The notes: generated by a model from the letters alone, not told the origin. Counted from the first letter of the stretch, positions 17,176-26,318 are shown. The stretch is 64,000 bases of DNA from Lutimonas saemankumensis (GCF_020171465.1 NZ_JAIUZR010000004.1:558001-622000), one strand, 5' to 3'. Numbers and translations are program-made.

Positions 17176-17601
17176 ATGATGAAATACTTAAAAAAAATAG
17201 TTTTTATTGCCTTGATCTTTAGTGGAATACTGTCTTCATGTGGCCAGGATAAAAAAACCAAATCTGGAATGAGCGAGGTGGAAGAGTCAAAAATTTCACT
17301 GATTACTGCTAAGGAACTTCACAAATTAAACGATTCAATCCTCCTGATTGATGTGAGGACACCAGAAGAATTTGCTTCAGGTCATATAGAGAACTCCATC
17401 AATATCAATATGAGATCCGATGATTTTAAAGAACAAATCGCTGCCCTTGAAAAAGGTAAGGAAATTTACCTCTACTGTAAAAAAGGAGGCAGAAGTAACA
17501 GTGCCGCAAAGATGATAGAGGATATGGAGTTTGAAAAAATCTATGACCTGAAAGGTGGAATTACTGCATGGGAAGACGAAGGGCTGAAAACCGTAAAATA
17601 A
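17176..17601 (+). CDS. Periplasmic rhodanese-domain lipoprotein
   Basis: A 141-residue protein with a lipoprotein signal (lipobox LSSC, Cys22) and one rhodanese domain: IDVRTPEEFASGHIENS, then the active loop YCKKGGRSNSA with its catalytic Cys. It would handle sulfane sulfur, such as thiosulfate or polysulfide, at the periplasmic face. It sits after the terminator of the dioxygenase gene, so it has its own start, and runs 21 bases ahead of the haem lipoprotein gene. Confidence 0.88.
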   Translation: MMKYLKKIVFIALIFSGILSSCGQDKKTKSGMSEVEESKISLITAKELHKLNDSILLIDVRTPEEFASGHIENSININMRSDDFKEQIAALEKGKEIYLYCKKGGRSNSAAKMIEDMEFEKIYDLKGGITAWEDEGLKTVK

Positions 17602-17622
17602 AACTTTAAATAATTAAATGAA

Positions 17623-18186
17623 ATGATCCGGTATGTTTTTCTTCTGCTTCTGTCAATAGTTTTATATTCCTGTTCTAAAAAATTGACCAAGAAAGAAGCT
17701 GGACTCTTTAAAGAAAGAGGAAATCTAATTGTTCAAAAAACAGCAAAAGAACTATCTGGAAATCTCATGTCAAAAATGAAAGAAGGTGGTATTCCGCTGG
17801 CTGTGGAGTATTGTAATACGGCGGCCATTCCACTTACCTCAAAAGTATCAGAAACCGAGAAAGTAACCATAAAAAGGACTAGCCTAAAAACCAGAAATCC
17901 GTTAAACAAACCCAATGAAGAGGAACTAAAGGTTTTGAAAAAGTATTCCTCCAGGATAAATAAAAATGCTTCCCTTGAAGCCATTATTGAATTGGATGAA
18001 TCGGGCAAACCCCATTATTATGCACCTATACTGGTTGAAAAAAAGTGCCTTATGTGTCATGGAAGCCTTGACAAGGAGGTCTCAAAACAAGCTGACTCCA
18101 TAATAAAGTCGTTTTATCCCAACGATCTCGCCACGGGGTTTAGCGAGGGAGACTTAAGAGGAATCTGGAGCATTTCATTTCCCTGA
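17623..18186 (+). CDS. DUF3365 (Tll0287-like) c-type haem lipoprotein
   Basis: A 187-residue lipoprotein (lipobox LYSC) with a single haem-binding CLMCH near residue 143 and the DUF3365 pattern (AVEYCNTAA, RTSLKTRNPLNKPN). Proteins of this fold are haem sensors or small periplasmic electron carriers. It follows the rhodanese lipoprotein closely, suggesting a redox partner for periplasmic sulfur. No second haem motif is seen. The pairing is inferred from position only. Confidence 0.8.
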   Translation: MIRYVFLLLLSIVLYSCSKKLTKKEAGLFKERGNLIVQKTAKELSGNLMSKMKEGGIPLAVEYCNTAAIPLTSKVSETEKVTIKRTSLKTRNPLNKPNEEELKVLKKYSSRINKNASLEAIIELDESGKPHYYAPILVEKKCLMCHGSLDKEVSKQADSIIKSFYPNDLATGFSEGDLRGIWSISFP

Positions 18187-18257
18187 CATAATATCCATGC
18201 TCCAGTCAAGAATCGTTTTTCCATTATCCGCTCATCCCTGCAGCCCTTGTAGATCTT

Positions 18258-20441
18258 CTAGAACCTGAGGTTAACCCCTAGCAGAAAATTGATTTCGGCC
18301 TGCGGATAATATCCGGCTCCGGTTATTGTTGTTACATTATCAGGGTCCGTCCAGGTATCATCATAGGTATAAAAATATCCGTTAGAAACGTATTTCACAT
18401 TAAAAAGGTTATTTACAAGGCCGCTAAACACGATGGATTTAAAAAGCTTATTGGTAATGATTTCATAACTGACTTGAAAGTCATTAACAAAATAGGCATC
18501 AAGTTTAGACTCCTCTAGCTCTATATTGCTCATATATTGCTCACCAACGTACTTTGAAAGCAAGCTGAACTGTAGTTTCTCCAAAGGCTCAAATCTAATA
18601 TTACTTCCTGCTATAACACCTGGAGAAAATGACAGTTCGGTATTTCCAAAATTCACCAGCTCACCGTCAAACTCATAATATTTATCAATATTCTTGTTGG
18701 TACTTAGCGCCAGATTAGGCTGCCAGGTTAATTTTTCACTGAATCTAAACACCGCATCGATTTCAAGTCCAAGTCTGTAACTTTTACCAATATTGTCCGC
18801 AATTGGGTTTCCTACATCATCAATATTTCCTGTCAGCACAAGCTGATCGATATAGTTCATATAATAAACATTGGTTCTAAGCCTGAAATTTTCAGCATTA
18901 TAATTCCATCCCAGTTCAAAATCATCTAAAGATTCTGGTTTTACATCAGGGTTAGCCAGATAATCCGCTCTTTTGGGTTCCTTGTTTCCCTTGGCGTAAG
19001 ACAAATAGAAATTACTCTTGTCGAGAAAATAACTAACACCAAATTTAGGATTGAAAAAATTATTTTCATCCTTTATCGAAATTTCTAACGGCCCCTCATC
19101 AATTCCTTCAACCTTGTAATCCACATTGCGATACTGTAAATCACCAAACAGGCTCCATCGCTCATTTAAAGCATAATCTGCCTTGGCATAAAGGTTAAAA
19201 TCTGTCTTTTCGCCTGTATTGTCATAAAAACGCTGGTTGATCATCTCACTGCCGTATTTGGCCCATTTAACCTCCCCAAAATGATCTCCGTCATATTTAT
19301 TGAACGCTCCTCCAATGATAACATTGACATTTTCAAAATTCTTTAGAACCGAAAAGGTAGTTCCGTAAAAATCATTATCCAGCCATTTTCGCTGTACAAG
19401 GTCCGTGGAACTTATTTCCTCACCGTCTACATTGATCGGATCAAATCCGTATACGGAAAAGTCAGCATCATTTTCATACTGCTCATAAAATCCTCTTCCA
19501 TACGTATAATGAAAAGCCAGATTCCCTGTCCAGTCATTCCCAAAATCATGGTTGATATGCAACTGATAATGATCCTGCTTATAATTGTCAACCTGATTGT
19601 CATAAAACCCAACCAACTCTCCATTTTCATCGTAAATTTCCCCGGCCGGATTATACTTTCTGTCCGTCTCTAAAGTCTCCTGATCAATTCCATACCAGGC
19701 CTGATAGGTTATTTCATGGCCTCCAAAGGCCAGGGCCTTTATCAAGGTGTTTTCATTAAAAAAACTAGCTGACAGGTAAATAGACCTAAGATCTGAAGTT
19801 GCTCTGTCAATATAACCATCAGATTGAATTGTGGATACCCTGCCTGTAAATTCTGACTGCCAACCTCCTTCTGCACCAATAACGCCTGATCCAAACTGAA
19901 CATTGGCCTTTAGAGTATTGTACGAACCTCCCGAAAAACTTGCTTCTCCAAAGGCATTATCTCTTATTCCATTGGTTGACAAACTCAGACTTGCCCCAAA
20001 TGCTCCTGCTCCATTGGTCGAAGAACCCACACCTCTTTGAAGCTGCATACTCTGCGTTGAAGTTGCAAAATCCGGAAGGTTAACCCAAAAAACGCCATGT
20101 GACTCACTATCATTTAGCGGAATACCATTGATGGTTACATTAACTCTCGTTGCATCACTTCCCCGAACACGAATACCTGTGTAACCAATTCCGTTACCGG
20201 CATCTGAAGTTGAAACAACGTTCGGAAGAAAATTCAACAATACCGGTATGTCCTGACCGAGATTTCTTGATTCTATTTCTTCTTTGGTTACATTACTTCG
20301 AACAAAAGGTGCTTTTTCATCAACCCGGGTAGCCTTTACCAGAACCTCGTCCAAATTGATGGTGTCTTTTAAAATACTTTTTTCCTGTGCCCATACAACC
20401 GTAGACAAGCACAAGATGAAAATTACAGTTAACTGTTTCAT
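18258..20441 (-). CDS. TonB-dependent outer-membrane receptor, probable thiamine uptake
   Basis: A 727-residue receptor with a Sec signal peptide ending in VVWAQ, a plug domain (GIRVRGSDATRVNVTING) and a 22-strand-type barrel ending in phenylalanine (NLRF). It imports a scarce nutrient across the outer membrane with TonB energy. A TPP riboswitch in its leader (20537-20608) indicates control by thiamine pyrophosphate, so thiamine or a precursor is the likely cargo. It is a single gene downstream of the thiamine-binding/PnuC operon on the same strand. The receptor class is certain; the cargo is inferred from the riboswitch. Confidence 0.88.
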   Translation of the reverse strand: MKQLTVIFILCLSTVVWAQEKSILKDTINLDEVLVKATRVDEKAPFVRSNVTKEEIESRNLGQDIPVLLNFLPNVVSTSDAGNGIGYTGIRVRGSDATRVNVTINGIPLNDSESHGVFWVNLPDFATSTQSMQLQRGVGSSTNGAGAFGASLSLSTNGIRDNAFGEASFSGGSYNTLKANVQFGSGVIGAEGGWQSEFTGRVSTIQSDGYIDRATSDLRSIYLSASFFNENTLIKALAFGGHEITYQAWYGIDQETLETDRKYNPAGEIYDENGELVGFYDNQVDNYKQDHYQLHINHDFGNDWTGNLAFHYTYGRGFYEQYENDADFSVYGFDPINVDGEEISSTDLVQRKWLDNDFYGTTFSVLKNFENVNVIIGGAFNKYDGDHFGEVKWAKYGSEMINQRFYDNTGEKTDFNLYAKADYALNERWSLFGDLQYRNVDYKVEGIDEGPLEISIKDENNFFNPKFGVSYFLDKSNFYLSYAKGNKEPKRADYLANPDVKPESLDDFELGWNYNAENFRLRTNVYYMNYIDQLVLTGNIDDVGNPIADNIGKSYRLGLEIDAVFRFSEKLTWQPNLALSTNKNIDKYYEFDGELVNFGNTELSFSPGVIAGSNIRFEPLEKLQFSLLSKYVGEQYMSNIELEESKLDAYFVNDFQVSYEIITNKLFKSIVFSGLVNNLFNVKYVSNGYFYTYDDTWTDPDNVTTITGAGYYPQAEINFLLGVNLRF

Positions 20442-20536
20442 TTTCTATTCCTTAAAGGATATTTAATTGATGATAATCGAATTAAAGAGGTAAGATCCGA
20501 TTCTTTCTAAACTACCATTCATTTCTTATGAATAGC

Positions 20537-20608
20537 CATCCCTAAACAGCATTACCTGTTCCAGGTTCAACGGGTTTAATCTCAGCCGATATTTGGCACC
20601 CCTTTTAA
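20537..20608 (-). promoter_or_regulatory. TPP riboswitch (THI element)
   Basis: Read on the minus strand, the leader has the conserved THI-box blocks in order: GGGGTGCC, GGCTGAGA, ACCC, GAACCTG, then AACAGGTAATGCTGTTTAGGGA, which contains the P5 pair ACAG/CTGT. GGGT pairs with ACCC and GCC with GGC, as in thiM-type riboswitches. About 95 bases separate it from the receptor start, enough for an expression platform. Bacterial TPP riboswitches repress when TPP is bound. Confidence 0.93.
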
Positions 20609-20616
20609 GATTGCCG

Positions 20617-20624
20617 CAAATTTA
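20617..20624 (-). promoter_or_regulatory. Predicted -7 box of the riboswitch-receptor transcript
   Basis: Minus-strand TAAATTTG matches TAnnTTTG and lies just upstream of the riboswitch, so transcription would start at about its first base. Confidence 0.5.
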
Positions 20625-20659
20625 AGCAACAATAACCAATTAAAAAATGAAATTTTGAT

Positions 20660-21064
20660 TTAATCAAGCCCTGGCTTCTGACGCAGTGATTTTTTGTAAG
20701 AATGCCTTTTCTTTTCATCCAGCCTTTTCATTTTTTTAAGTCGTCCAATTTTGGTAGGAATTCTTTTTTTTTCACTTTTTAATGCGCTGCTTATTAATTT
20801 TAAAAATCGATGGGTTACTGTTTCCTTGTTCTTATGCTGACTTCTGCTTTGATCACAGGTTAGAATCAGTTTTCCCTGTTTATTAAGTTTTGTGGACAAC
20901 CTTTCAGATATCTTAATTTTTTCCGAACCGTTCAGGGCCATTGAATGATACAAGTCAAAAGTCAGTACAACTTTGGATGAAACCTTATTGGCGTGTTGCC
21001 CTCCCGGACCGCCAGATCTTACGGCTGTATATTCTATTTCTTCCTTAATAAGATCTGTATCCAT
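20660..21064 (-). CDS. arfB: Peptidyl-tRNA hydrolase ArfB-like, ribosome rescue
   Basis: A 134-residue class I release-factor-like protein with the catalytic GGQ loop in RSGGPGGQHANKVSS and a basic C-terminal tail (RLKKMKRLDEKKRHSYKK) that in ArfB enters the mRNA channel of stalled ribosomes. Length matches ArfB/YaeJ. It is the last gene of the operon that runs from 23241 down, 22 bases after the NadR-like gene; its function is unrelated to thiamine. Confidence 0.9.
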   Translation of the reverse strand: MDTDLIKEEIEYTAVRSGGPGGQHANKVSSKVVLTFDLYHSMALNGSEKIKISERLSTKLNKQGKLILTCDQSRSQHKNKETVTHRFLKLISSALKSEKKRIPTKIGRLKKMKRLDEKKRHSYKKSLRQKPGLD

Positions 21065-21086
21065 CTTTTTTAGAATCTAGATTATT

Positions 21087-21683
21087 TTAGAGACTCCCTG
21101 AATAGGTACTCAGATTATCCCGTTGGTTCATTAATTCATCAATAGCTTTTACAGCTACTTTAAACCTTGTTTTAATGTCTCCGTTCAATCGGATAAACGG
21201 GCGGTTATTTGTGATCAGGGCATTTTCAAATGCTTTGTACATTTCCTCCCGCTGTTCAGGACGGTCTCTCAAATCGTCTGCCTCCCACGGCGTGTCAATA
21301 TTCGTAAGCAGGTAAAGGTCATATTGATTTTTGAGGGCATACAAATTCAGTTCCGGATGAACAATTCCTCCATAATATTCCTCAGAATACACCTTGGTTT
21401 CTAAAAGATCCGTGTCACAGATAAGCACTTTATCCGCCTTAAGAGCCAATTCGTTTTCAAGTCTTATCTGCCCTCTGGCAATAGGCAGTAAATCAGTATC
21501 TTCACAGGTTTTCCTCTCATTGTTCCATTTGTTTTGAAGGTATTCACGTGCATACTCAGGAACCCAGACCGTATTGTAATGTTTGGCAAGAAGTTCTGAC
21601 ATGGTTGTCTTACCCGTTGATTCGGGACCAAACAAGACTACTTTGATTAAATTTATTGGTAATTGTTCAAGTGCTTTTTCCAT
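21087..21683 (-). CDS. NadR-type nucleoside kinase-like ATPase
   Basis: A 198-residue P-loop protein with Walker A GPESTGKTT and the AAA_28/NadR kinase pattern (VPEYAREYL, CDTDLLETKVYSEEYYG, DDLRDRPEQR). NadR kinases phosphorylate nicotinamide riboside after PnuC uptake. Its gene overlaps the end of pnuC by 31 bases, so the pair is translationally coupled and the two act together. Given the thiamine-binding protein and nearby TPP riboswitch, thiamine could be the true substrate; sequence alone does not decide between vitamin B3 and B1. Confidence 0.8.
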   Translation of the reverse strand: MEKALEQLPINLIKVVLFGPESTGKTTMSELLAKHYNTVWVPEYAREYLQNKWNNERKTCEDTDLLPIARGQIRLENELALKADKVLICDTDLLETKVYSEEYYGGIVHPELNLYALKNQYDLYLLTNIDTPWEADDLRDRPEQREEMYKAFENALITNNRPFIRLNGDIKTRFKVAVKAIDELMNQRDNLSTYSGSL

Positions 21684-22276
21684 GCCAGATATCCATAAAT
21701 AGCGATAATTGTAAAGCCAAGATACTGAAAAGCTGTAAAAGCAAGCCCTTTATATAAATACAAGGGTACAGAAATAACATCCCCGATAATCCAGTAAATC
21801 CAGTTTTCAATTTTTCTTTTTGCCATTAACCACATTCCAACAAAGAATATAGCAGTGGTAACCGTATCAACATAGGCAGTCCAGCCCGTCCATTTATCGT
21901 TGTAATAATAGACAATAAACACAAATATTATGGTGGCTAAAAAGATCAGTCCCGACTTCTTTTTTTCTAAAGAAGTGGTTCTGCTTATAGGTGTTACGTG
22001 AGATGCGTCAACTTTTCGTGTCCAAATATACCATCCGTAAACACTCATGATAAAGTAATACCCGTTAATCATCATGTCACCTAAAAGACCCCATTGAAAC
22101 AAAAGGTATACAAAAATAGAAGTACTGATCATTCCAGTCGGAAAGACCAGAACCTTGTTTTGTTTGGAAAACCAAACAGATAAAAATCCAAAAACAACGG
22201 CGACAATCTCTAAAACAATATCTAAGTAATGGTAATCCTGATACTGTTCAAACAAGTAATCAATAATCTGCTGCAT
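21653..22276 (-). CDS. pnuC: PnuC-family vitamin transporter (nicotinamide riboside or thiamine, PnuT-like)
   Basis: A 207-residue inner-membrane protein with about seven hydrophobic segments and the family motif FIMSVYGWYIW. PnuC proteins are facilitators trapped by a partner kinase, here the overlapping NadR-like gene. The upstream gene encodes a thiamine-binding protein and overlaps by 17 bases. In Bacteroidota PnuT relatives under TPP riboswitches import thiamine. This operon itself has no riboswitch upstream that I can see, so the cargo is open. Confidence 0.85.
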   Translation of the reverse strand: MQQIIDYLFEQYQDYHYLDIVLEIVAVVFGFLSVWFSKQNKVLVFPTGMISTSIFVYLLFQWGLLGDMMINGYYFIMSVYGWYIWTRKVDASHVTPISRTTSLEKKKSGLIFLATIIFVFIVYYYNDKWTGWTAYVDTVTTAIFFVGMWLMAKRKIENWIYWIIGDVISVPLYLYKGLAFTAFQYLGFTIIAIYGYLAWKKHLNNYQ

Positions 22277-22520
22277 GATGTCTGCGGTCGTCAGTGACTA
22301 TTTTTAATACAAAAACACAATTTTTTTCATCCAACAGGGCACTATGGATATTCTCGTTTAAAAAGTTCATTACTTCCTTATACGCTCCAAATATTTGAGT
22401 GCTCAAACCGTTTTCCTCAATATGAAATCCGGATGTCCTTAAAGATTTTATAAAGTTAATAATGGGTTCCTCAAAATCCTTATGAAGAGGATACATGGAT
22501 ATATCAACAGATATGTTCAT
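22260..22520 (-). CDS. Thiamine-binding protein, MTH1187/YkoF-like
   Basis: An 86-residue protein of the Thiamine_BP (DUF77) family: ISMYPL near the start, GLSTQIFG in the middle, and DDRRH near the end, which matches the family's conserved terminal DDRRD. It overlaps both neighbours by 17 bases (pcrB-like upstream, pnuC downstream). Family members bind thiamine or its pyrimidine parts in the cytoplasm. This gene is the best evidence that the operon deals with vitamin B1. Confidence 0.75.
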   Translation of the reverse strand: MNISVDISMYPLHKDFEEPIINFIKSLRTSGFHIEENGLSTQIFGAYKEVMNFLNENIHSALLDEKNCVFVLKIVTDDRRHHAADY

Positions 22521-23241
22521 TGTTCAAATTTTTTTCTAAAAACTCTATATTTTCTTCAAATGCAGTTCCGATTACAACCAGGTCAGCACCATTTTCATAA
22601 GCCTGTTCCAAGGCCGATTTTGAACGTATTCCACCTCCAACGATCAAAGGGATATTAAGGGTCTCTTTTACAGATTTGATAACCTCAGGTAAAACAGGGT
22701 TCAGGGCCCCGCTCCCAGCTTCCAGATAAATAAGCTTTTTACCCATGTACATACCGGCCAAGGCAGTTTGACTTATTTCCTCCACATTCTTCGCCGAGAT
22801 TGGCTTAGTTTCACTAACTCTTTGAACAGCTGTTTCCTTTCCTCCATCGATGAGAATATATCCCGTCGGAATGACCTCAAGATTTGATTTTTGTAATTGA
22901 GGTACTGCTTTGATCTGTTGTTCAATTAAATACTCAGGATTCCTTCCGGAAATTAGCGATAAAAACAAAATGGCATCTGCATGATCAGAGATTTGCTCAT
23001 AATTTCCTGGAAACAATACAATTGGTAATTCAGAATAATTACGGATTTTAAGAACCAGGTTGTCGGTCATTTTTTCCTGAACACTGCTCCCACCAACAAA
23101 GATCATATCAACAGAAGTATTTCTGATCCTGTTAAAAATTGGCTCCAAATGGCTTTCGTCTACTTTATCAGGGTCCAGCAAGATGGCCAACAGCTTTCTC
23201 CCATTCCTACTCGAAGTGACTATTTGATTGTATATCCTCAT
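22504..23241 (-). CDS. Geranylgeranylglyceryl phosphate synthase family protein (PcrB/GGGPS)
   Basis: A 245-residue TIM-barrel prenyltransferase with AILLDPDK near the start, GYILIDGG, YLEAGSG and the phosphate-binding IVGGGIRSKSALEQA. GGGPS joins a polyprenyl diphosphate to glycerol 1-phosphate, the first step of archaeal-type ether lipids; Bacteroidota carry group II forms. The start of the operon lies 50 bases after the phosphopantetheinyl transferase gene. Its link to the vitamin genes downstream is not evident. Confidence 0.85.
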   Translation of the reverse strand: MRIYNQIVTSSRNGRKLLAILLDPDKVDESHLEPIFNRIRNTSVDMIFVGGSSVQEKMTDNLVLKIRNYSELPIVLFPGNYEQISDHADAILFLSLISGRNPEYLIEQQIKAVPQLQKSNLEVIPTGYILIDGGKETAVQRVSETKPISAKNVEEISQTALAGMYMGKKLIYLEAGSGALNPVLPEVIKSVKETLNIPLIVGGGIRSKSALEQAYENGADLVVIGTAFEENIEFLEKNLNNEHIC

Positions 23242-23290
23242 TCCTGTTCAAGTGCAATGCACGATTTGGATTTAGTTTATGATTCTGCTT

Positions 23291-23923
23291 TTAATTGACT
23301 TTTTCAATGGCATAGACTAAGGTGAATCCTTCCCTGAAAAACTCAAATTTAATTTCGTATTCCTTTTTCCAGTTTCCAAAGATAACTCTTCCAGAGGACC
23401 TACCATCGGCAAATAAAAACGGATTTATGCCGATATGGTCATGAAAGCTCAGGCCCCCATAAGGATAGGTTTTGTACATGGACTCTTTAGCCCCCCAGAT
23501 AACCGTAAGCTGTTTTACCAGATCTTCATCTGAGAGCGAATCAACTTCCGTATTCACAAATCGATGCTGAATTTTAACGATCTTTTCCCTGTTTTTTTCA
23601 ATGTCCACACCTGCTTCCCGATCACTGATCAAAATGGCAGCAAACTCAAACGAATGTGTTATTGAAATATGCTTACCATTGTTCAAAAGTGGTTTGCCAT
23701 ATTCATTATATCGCAGATTTGCATCTTCATATCCGGCAAGAACAAGCAAATTCCTGACACTTAAAAACCCTTTCTGATGCAACTCAGATTTCATGCCCTT
23801 TATCCTGTTGATACTATTCTCAGTCAATTGAAGCCCGTCCTTTAATTCCGCTAAAGACTCTTCTATTTTCCAAACATAAATTGCAGTTCCACCTTCTGAA
23901 TTAATGGTTTTATAAAGTGCCAT
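23291..23923 (-). CDS. 4'-phosphopantetheinyl transferase superfamily protein
   Basis: A 210-residue Sfp/AcpT-type enzyme that moves phosphopantetheine from CoA to carrier proteins. The family motifs GVDIEKN (Mg-binding Asp) and WGAKESMYK are present. No carrier protein or synthase gene lies nearby, so the target may be the fatty-acid carrier or a cluster elsewhere. It is divergent from ahcY with 54 bases between. A minus-strand TATATTTG at 23964-23971 could be its -7 box. Confidence 0.85.
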   Translation of the reverse strand: MALYKTINSEGGTAIYVWKIEESLAELKDGLQLTENSINRIKGMKSELHQKGFLSVRNLLVLAGYEDANLRYNEYGKPLLNNGKHISITHSFEFAAILISDREAGVDIEKNREKIVKIQHRFVNTEVDSLSDEDLVKQLTVIWGAKESMYKTYPYGGLSFHDHIGINPFLFADGRSSGRVIFGNWKKEYEIKFEFFREGFTLVYAIEKVN

Positions 23924-23977
23924 AACATCTTTAAAATCTATTTTGTATTTTTACCGCCGAAAACAAATATAAAAATT

Positions 23978-25294
23978 ATGAGTTCAGAAACATCAACTTA
24001 TGTGAAATATAAGGTTAAAGATATCAACCTTGCAGAATGGGGTAGAAAAGAAATTCATTTGGCCGAAGCTGAAATGCCCGGACTAATGAGTTTAAGGGAA
24101 GAGTACAAAGGTGAAAAACCTCTAAAAGGAGCCCGAATTGCAGGATGTTTGCATATGACGATCCAAACTGCAGTTCTTATTGAGACTTTAGTTGAACTTG
24201 GTGCTGAGGTAACCTGGAGTTCATGTAATATATTTTCCACGCAGGATCAGGCTGCCGCCGCAATCGCCGCAGCTGGAATATCGGTATATGCATGGAAAGG
24301 CCTTACTGAAGAAGAATTTGACTGGTGTATAGAACAGACACTGTTCTTTGGTGAGGACAAAAAGCCTTTAAACATGATTCTGGACGACGGAGGTGACCTT
24401 ACAAATATGGTTTTTGATCGTTACCCTGAATTGGTAAAAGGAATTCGCGGTCTTTCTGAAGAAACCACAACAGGGGTTCACAGATTGTATGACAGAATGA
24501 AAGAAGGAACTTTGGTTATGCCGGCAATCAATGTGAATGATTCTGTGACCAAGTCTAAATTTGATAACAAATACGGTTGTAGAGAAAGTGCCGTTGATGC
24601 CATAAGAAGAGCTACTGATACGATGATGGCAGGTAAAGTTGTCGTTGTGGCAGGGTATGGTGATGTTGGAAAAGGTACTGCAGCTTCTTTTAAAGGAACG
24701 GGTGCAAGGGTGATTATAACTGAAATTGACCCGATTTGTGCGCTTCAGGCCGCAATGGAAGGATTTGAAGTCAGGAAAATGGATAATGTTGTGGGGAAAG
24801 CAGATATTGTGATCACAACTACAGGCAATAAGGATATTGTTCAGGCCCGTCATTTCAAAGCCCTTAAAGACAAAGCCATTGTATGTAATATCGGGCATTT
24901 TGACAATGAAATTGACATGGCCTGGTTAAACGAAAATTATGGATCAACCAAAGTTGAGATCAAGCCCCAGGTAGATCAGTATAACATTGACGGGAATGAA
25001 ATTCTTGTGCTTGCTGAAGGAAGGCTTGTTAACTTAGGTTGTGCAACAGGACACCCTAGTTTCGTGATGAGTAATTCTTTTACGAATCAGACTTTGGCAC
25101 AGATCGAACTTTGGAACAATGCTGGGAATTATGAAAACAAAGTCTATATGCTTCCAAAGCACCTGGATGAGAAGGTAGCAAGACTTCATTTGGCAAAAAT
25201 AGGTGTGGAACTTGAAGAACTCAGACCCGATCAGGCAGAATACATTGGGGTAAAAGTTGAGGGTCCGTTTAAACCTGATTACTACAGATACTAA
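23978..25294 (+). CDS. ahcY: Adenosylhomocysteinase
   Basis: S-adenosylhomocysteine hydrolase splits SAH to adenosine and homocysteine, keeping methylation running. The 438-residue protein carries the NAD-binding GYGDVGKG near residue 225, the family stretch [10 protein letters not shown], and the C-terminal [13 protein letters not shown] and YRY ending. The leader is only 54 bases, too short for an SAH riboswitch plus promoter. It is followed by a terminator at 25318-25352. Confidence 0.97.
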   Translation: MSSETSTYVKYKVKDINLAEWGRKEIHLAEAEMPGLMSLREEYKGEKPLKGARIAGCLHMTIQTAVLIETLVELGAEVTWSSCNIFSTQDQAAAAIAAAGISVYAWKGLTEEEFDWCIEQTLFFGEDKKPLNMILDDGGDLTNMVFDRYPELVKGIRGLSEETTTGVHRLYDRMKEGTLVMPAINVNDSVTKSKFDNKYGCRESAVDAIRRATDTMMAGKVVVVAGYGDVGKGTAASFKGTGARVIITEIDPICALQAAMEGFEVRKMDNVVGKADIVITTTGNKDIVQARHFKALKDKAIVCNIGHFDNEIDMAWLNENYGSTKVEIKPQVDQYNIDGNEILVLAEGRLVNLGCATGHPSFVMSNSFTNQTLAQIELWNNAGNYENKVYMLPKHLDEKVARLHLAKIGVELEELRPDQAEYIGVKVEGPFKPDYYRY

Positions 25295-25317
25295 AAATCG
25301 AAGATGACCAAATAAAT

Positions 25318-25352
25318 AAGACTTCCTGGTGAAAACTTGGAAGTTTTATTTA
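25318..25352 (+). terminator. Terminator of ahcY
   Basis: AAGACTTCC pairs with GGAAGTTTT (one G-T pair) around a 12-base loop, followed by a T-rich stretch. Confidence 0.65.
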
Positions 25353-25386
25353 TTTTTAACTTTCCTTATTTCTAATTCAAGAACTC

Positions 25387-26184
25387 ATGAAAAATATTTT
25401 GGTTCCTATTGGCAGTAATGACCATGCCACGAACACCTTACAATACGCAATTGATTTTGCACAGGTTTTTGATGCAAAAATATACTTGGTTCATGTTTAC
25501 AGCAGTCCAAAGATCAGTGGAGGCATCCTTAATGTGGATCAGATCATGGAAAGGGACAGCAAAGCGATTTTAAAGGATCATTTGAAAAAAGTTGATAAAA
25601 AAAATGTTGATATCATGACAAGTACCCTAAAAGGATATTCGATCATTGATACCTTAAAACAACTGAATAAATTACTGAATATAGACCTGATCATAGCCTC
25701 TACCAAGAATGACGGGGCTGATGAAAACATTTTTGTTGGAAAAATTACAGGAAATATAATTAAGGACACGAAAGTTCCGGTTTTGATCGTACCTTCTCAA
25801 GTGGCCTTTAAACCCATGAAAAAGATCTTAATGACCATTAAATCGGGGTCGATAAAATCTGTTTCTACCCTGGATCTTTTGATAAATATAAAAGAGAAGT
25901 TTAGTGCAACGATCAATCTTCTACAGGTAAAAACGCCCAAACTGGAAGCAAAAGACATGGAACTGAATGAAACCCTGGAAAGCCATATCAGTAAATTGGT
26001 TCCAACAACAAATGCAACTGTTTATCAGGGAGTGCTGGAGTTCTTACATGAAGAAAACCCGGATATGATTTGCGTGATACGAAGAAAAAGAGGGTTCTTT
26101 AAAAAGCTCTGGGAAGATGACCGCGTGAAAAAAGTTGATTTTGAAAGCAAGATTCCTTTGCTTGTTTTAAAAGGAATGTCGTAA
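25387..26184 (+). CDS. Universal stress protein, two-domain
   Basis: A 265-residue UspA-type protein. The first domain (about 1-140) begins MKNILVPIGSND and ends in the nucleotide-binding-like stretch GKITGNIIKD..PVLIVPS. The second domain (about 148-265) is more degenerate. Tandem Usp proteins of this size are frequent in Bacteroidota. It has its own start after the ahcY terminator; a specific role cannot be assigned. Confidence 0.85.
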   Translation: MKNILVPIGSNDHATNTLQYAIDFAQVFDAKIYLVHVYSSPKISGGILNVDQIMERDSKAILKDHLKKVDKKNVDIMTSTLKGYSIIDTLKQLNKLLNIDLIIASTKNDGADENIFVGKITGNIIKDTKVPVLIVPSQVAFKPMKKILMTIKSGSIKSVSTLDLLINIKEKFSATINLLQVKTPKLEAKDMELNETLESHISKLVPTTNATVYQGVLEFLHEENPDMICVIRRKRGFFKKLWEDDRVKKVDFESKIPLLVLKGMS

Positions 26185-26204
26185 TTTGCGTTCTTAAATT
26201 TACC

Positions 26205-26278
26205 GGGGCTATAGCTCAGTTGGCTAGAGTGCTTGACTGGCAGTCAAGAGGTCCGGGGTTCGAATCCCCGTAGCTCCA
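26205..26278 (+). tRNA. tRNA-Ala (anticodon GGC)
   Basis: A complete cloverleaf of 74 bases. The acceptor stem GGGGCTA/TAGCTCC contains the G3-T70 wobble pair that marks alanine tRNA. The anticodon stem CTTGA/TCAAG encloses CTGGCAG, giving anticodon GGC. The T arm is GGGGTTCGAATCCCC. The discriminator is A and the CCA end is not encoded in full. Confidence 0.97.
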
Positions 26279-26290
26279 CAACAAAAAAGA

Positions 26291-26318
26291 AAAGCCTTCA
26301 TCCGAAGGCTTTTTTTAT
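26291..26318 (+). terminator. Terminator after tRNA-Ala
   Basis: AAGCCTTC pairs with GAAGGCTT around a four-base loop and is followed by a run of T. The 3' arm is also the beginning of the first 68-bp repeat copy. Confidence 0.85.

Noticed and set aside
23924-23977. SAH riboswitch in front of ahcY
   Set aside because: The leader is only 54 bases and shows none of the conserved SAH-aptamer blocks.
24368-24898. A 176-residue minus-strand frame inside ahcY
   Set aside because: Fully antisense to ahcY, His/Ser/Asn-rich composition typical of shadow frames.
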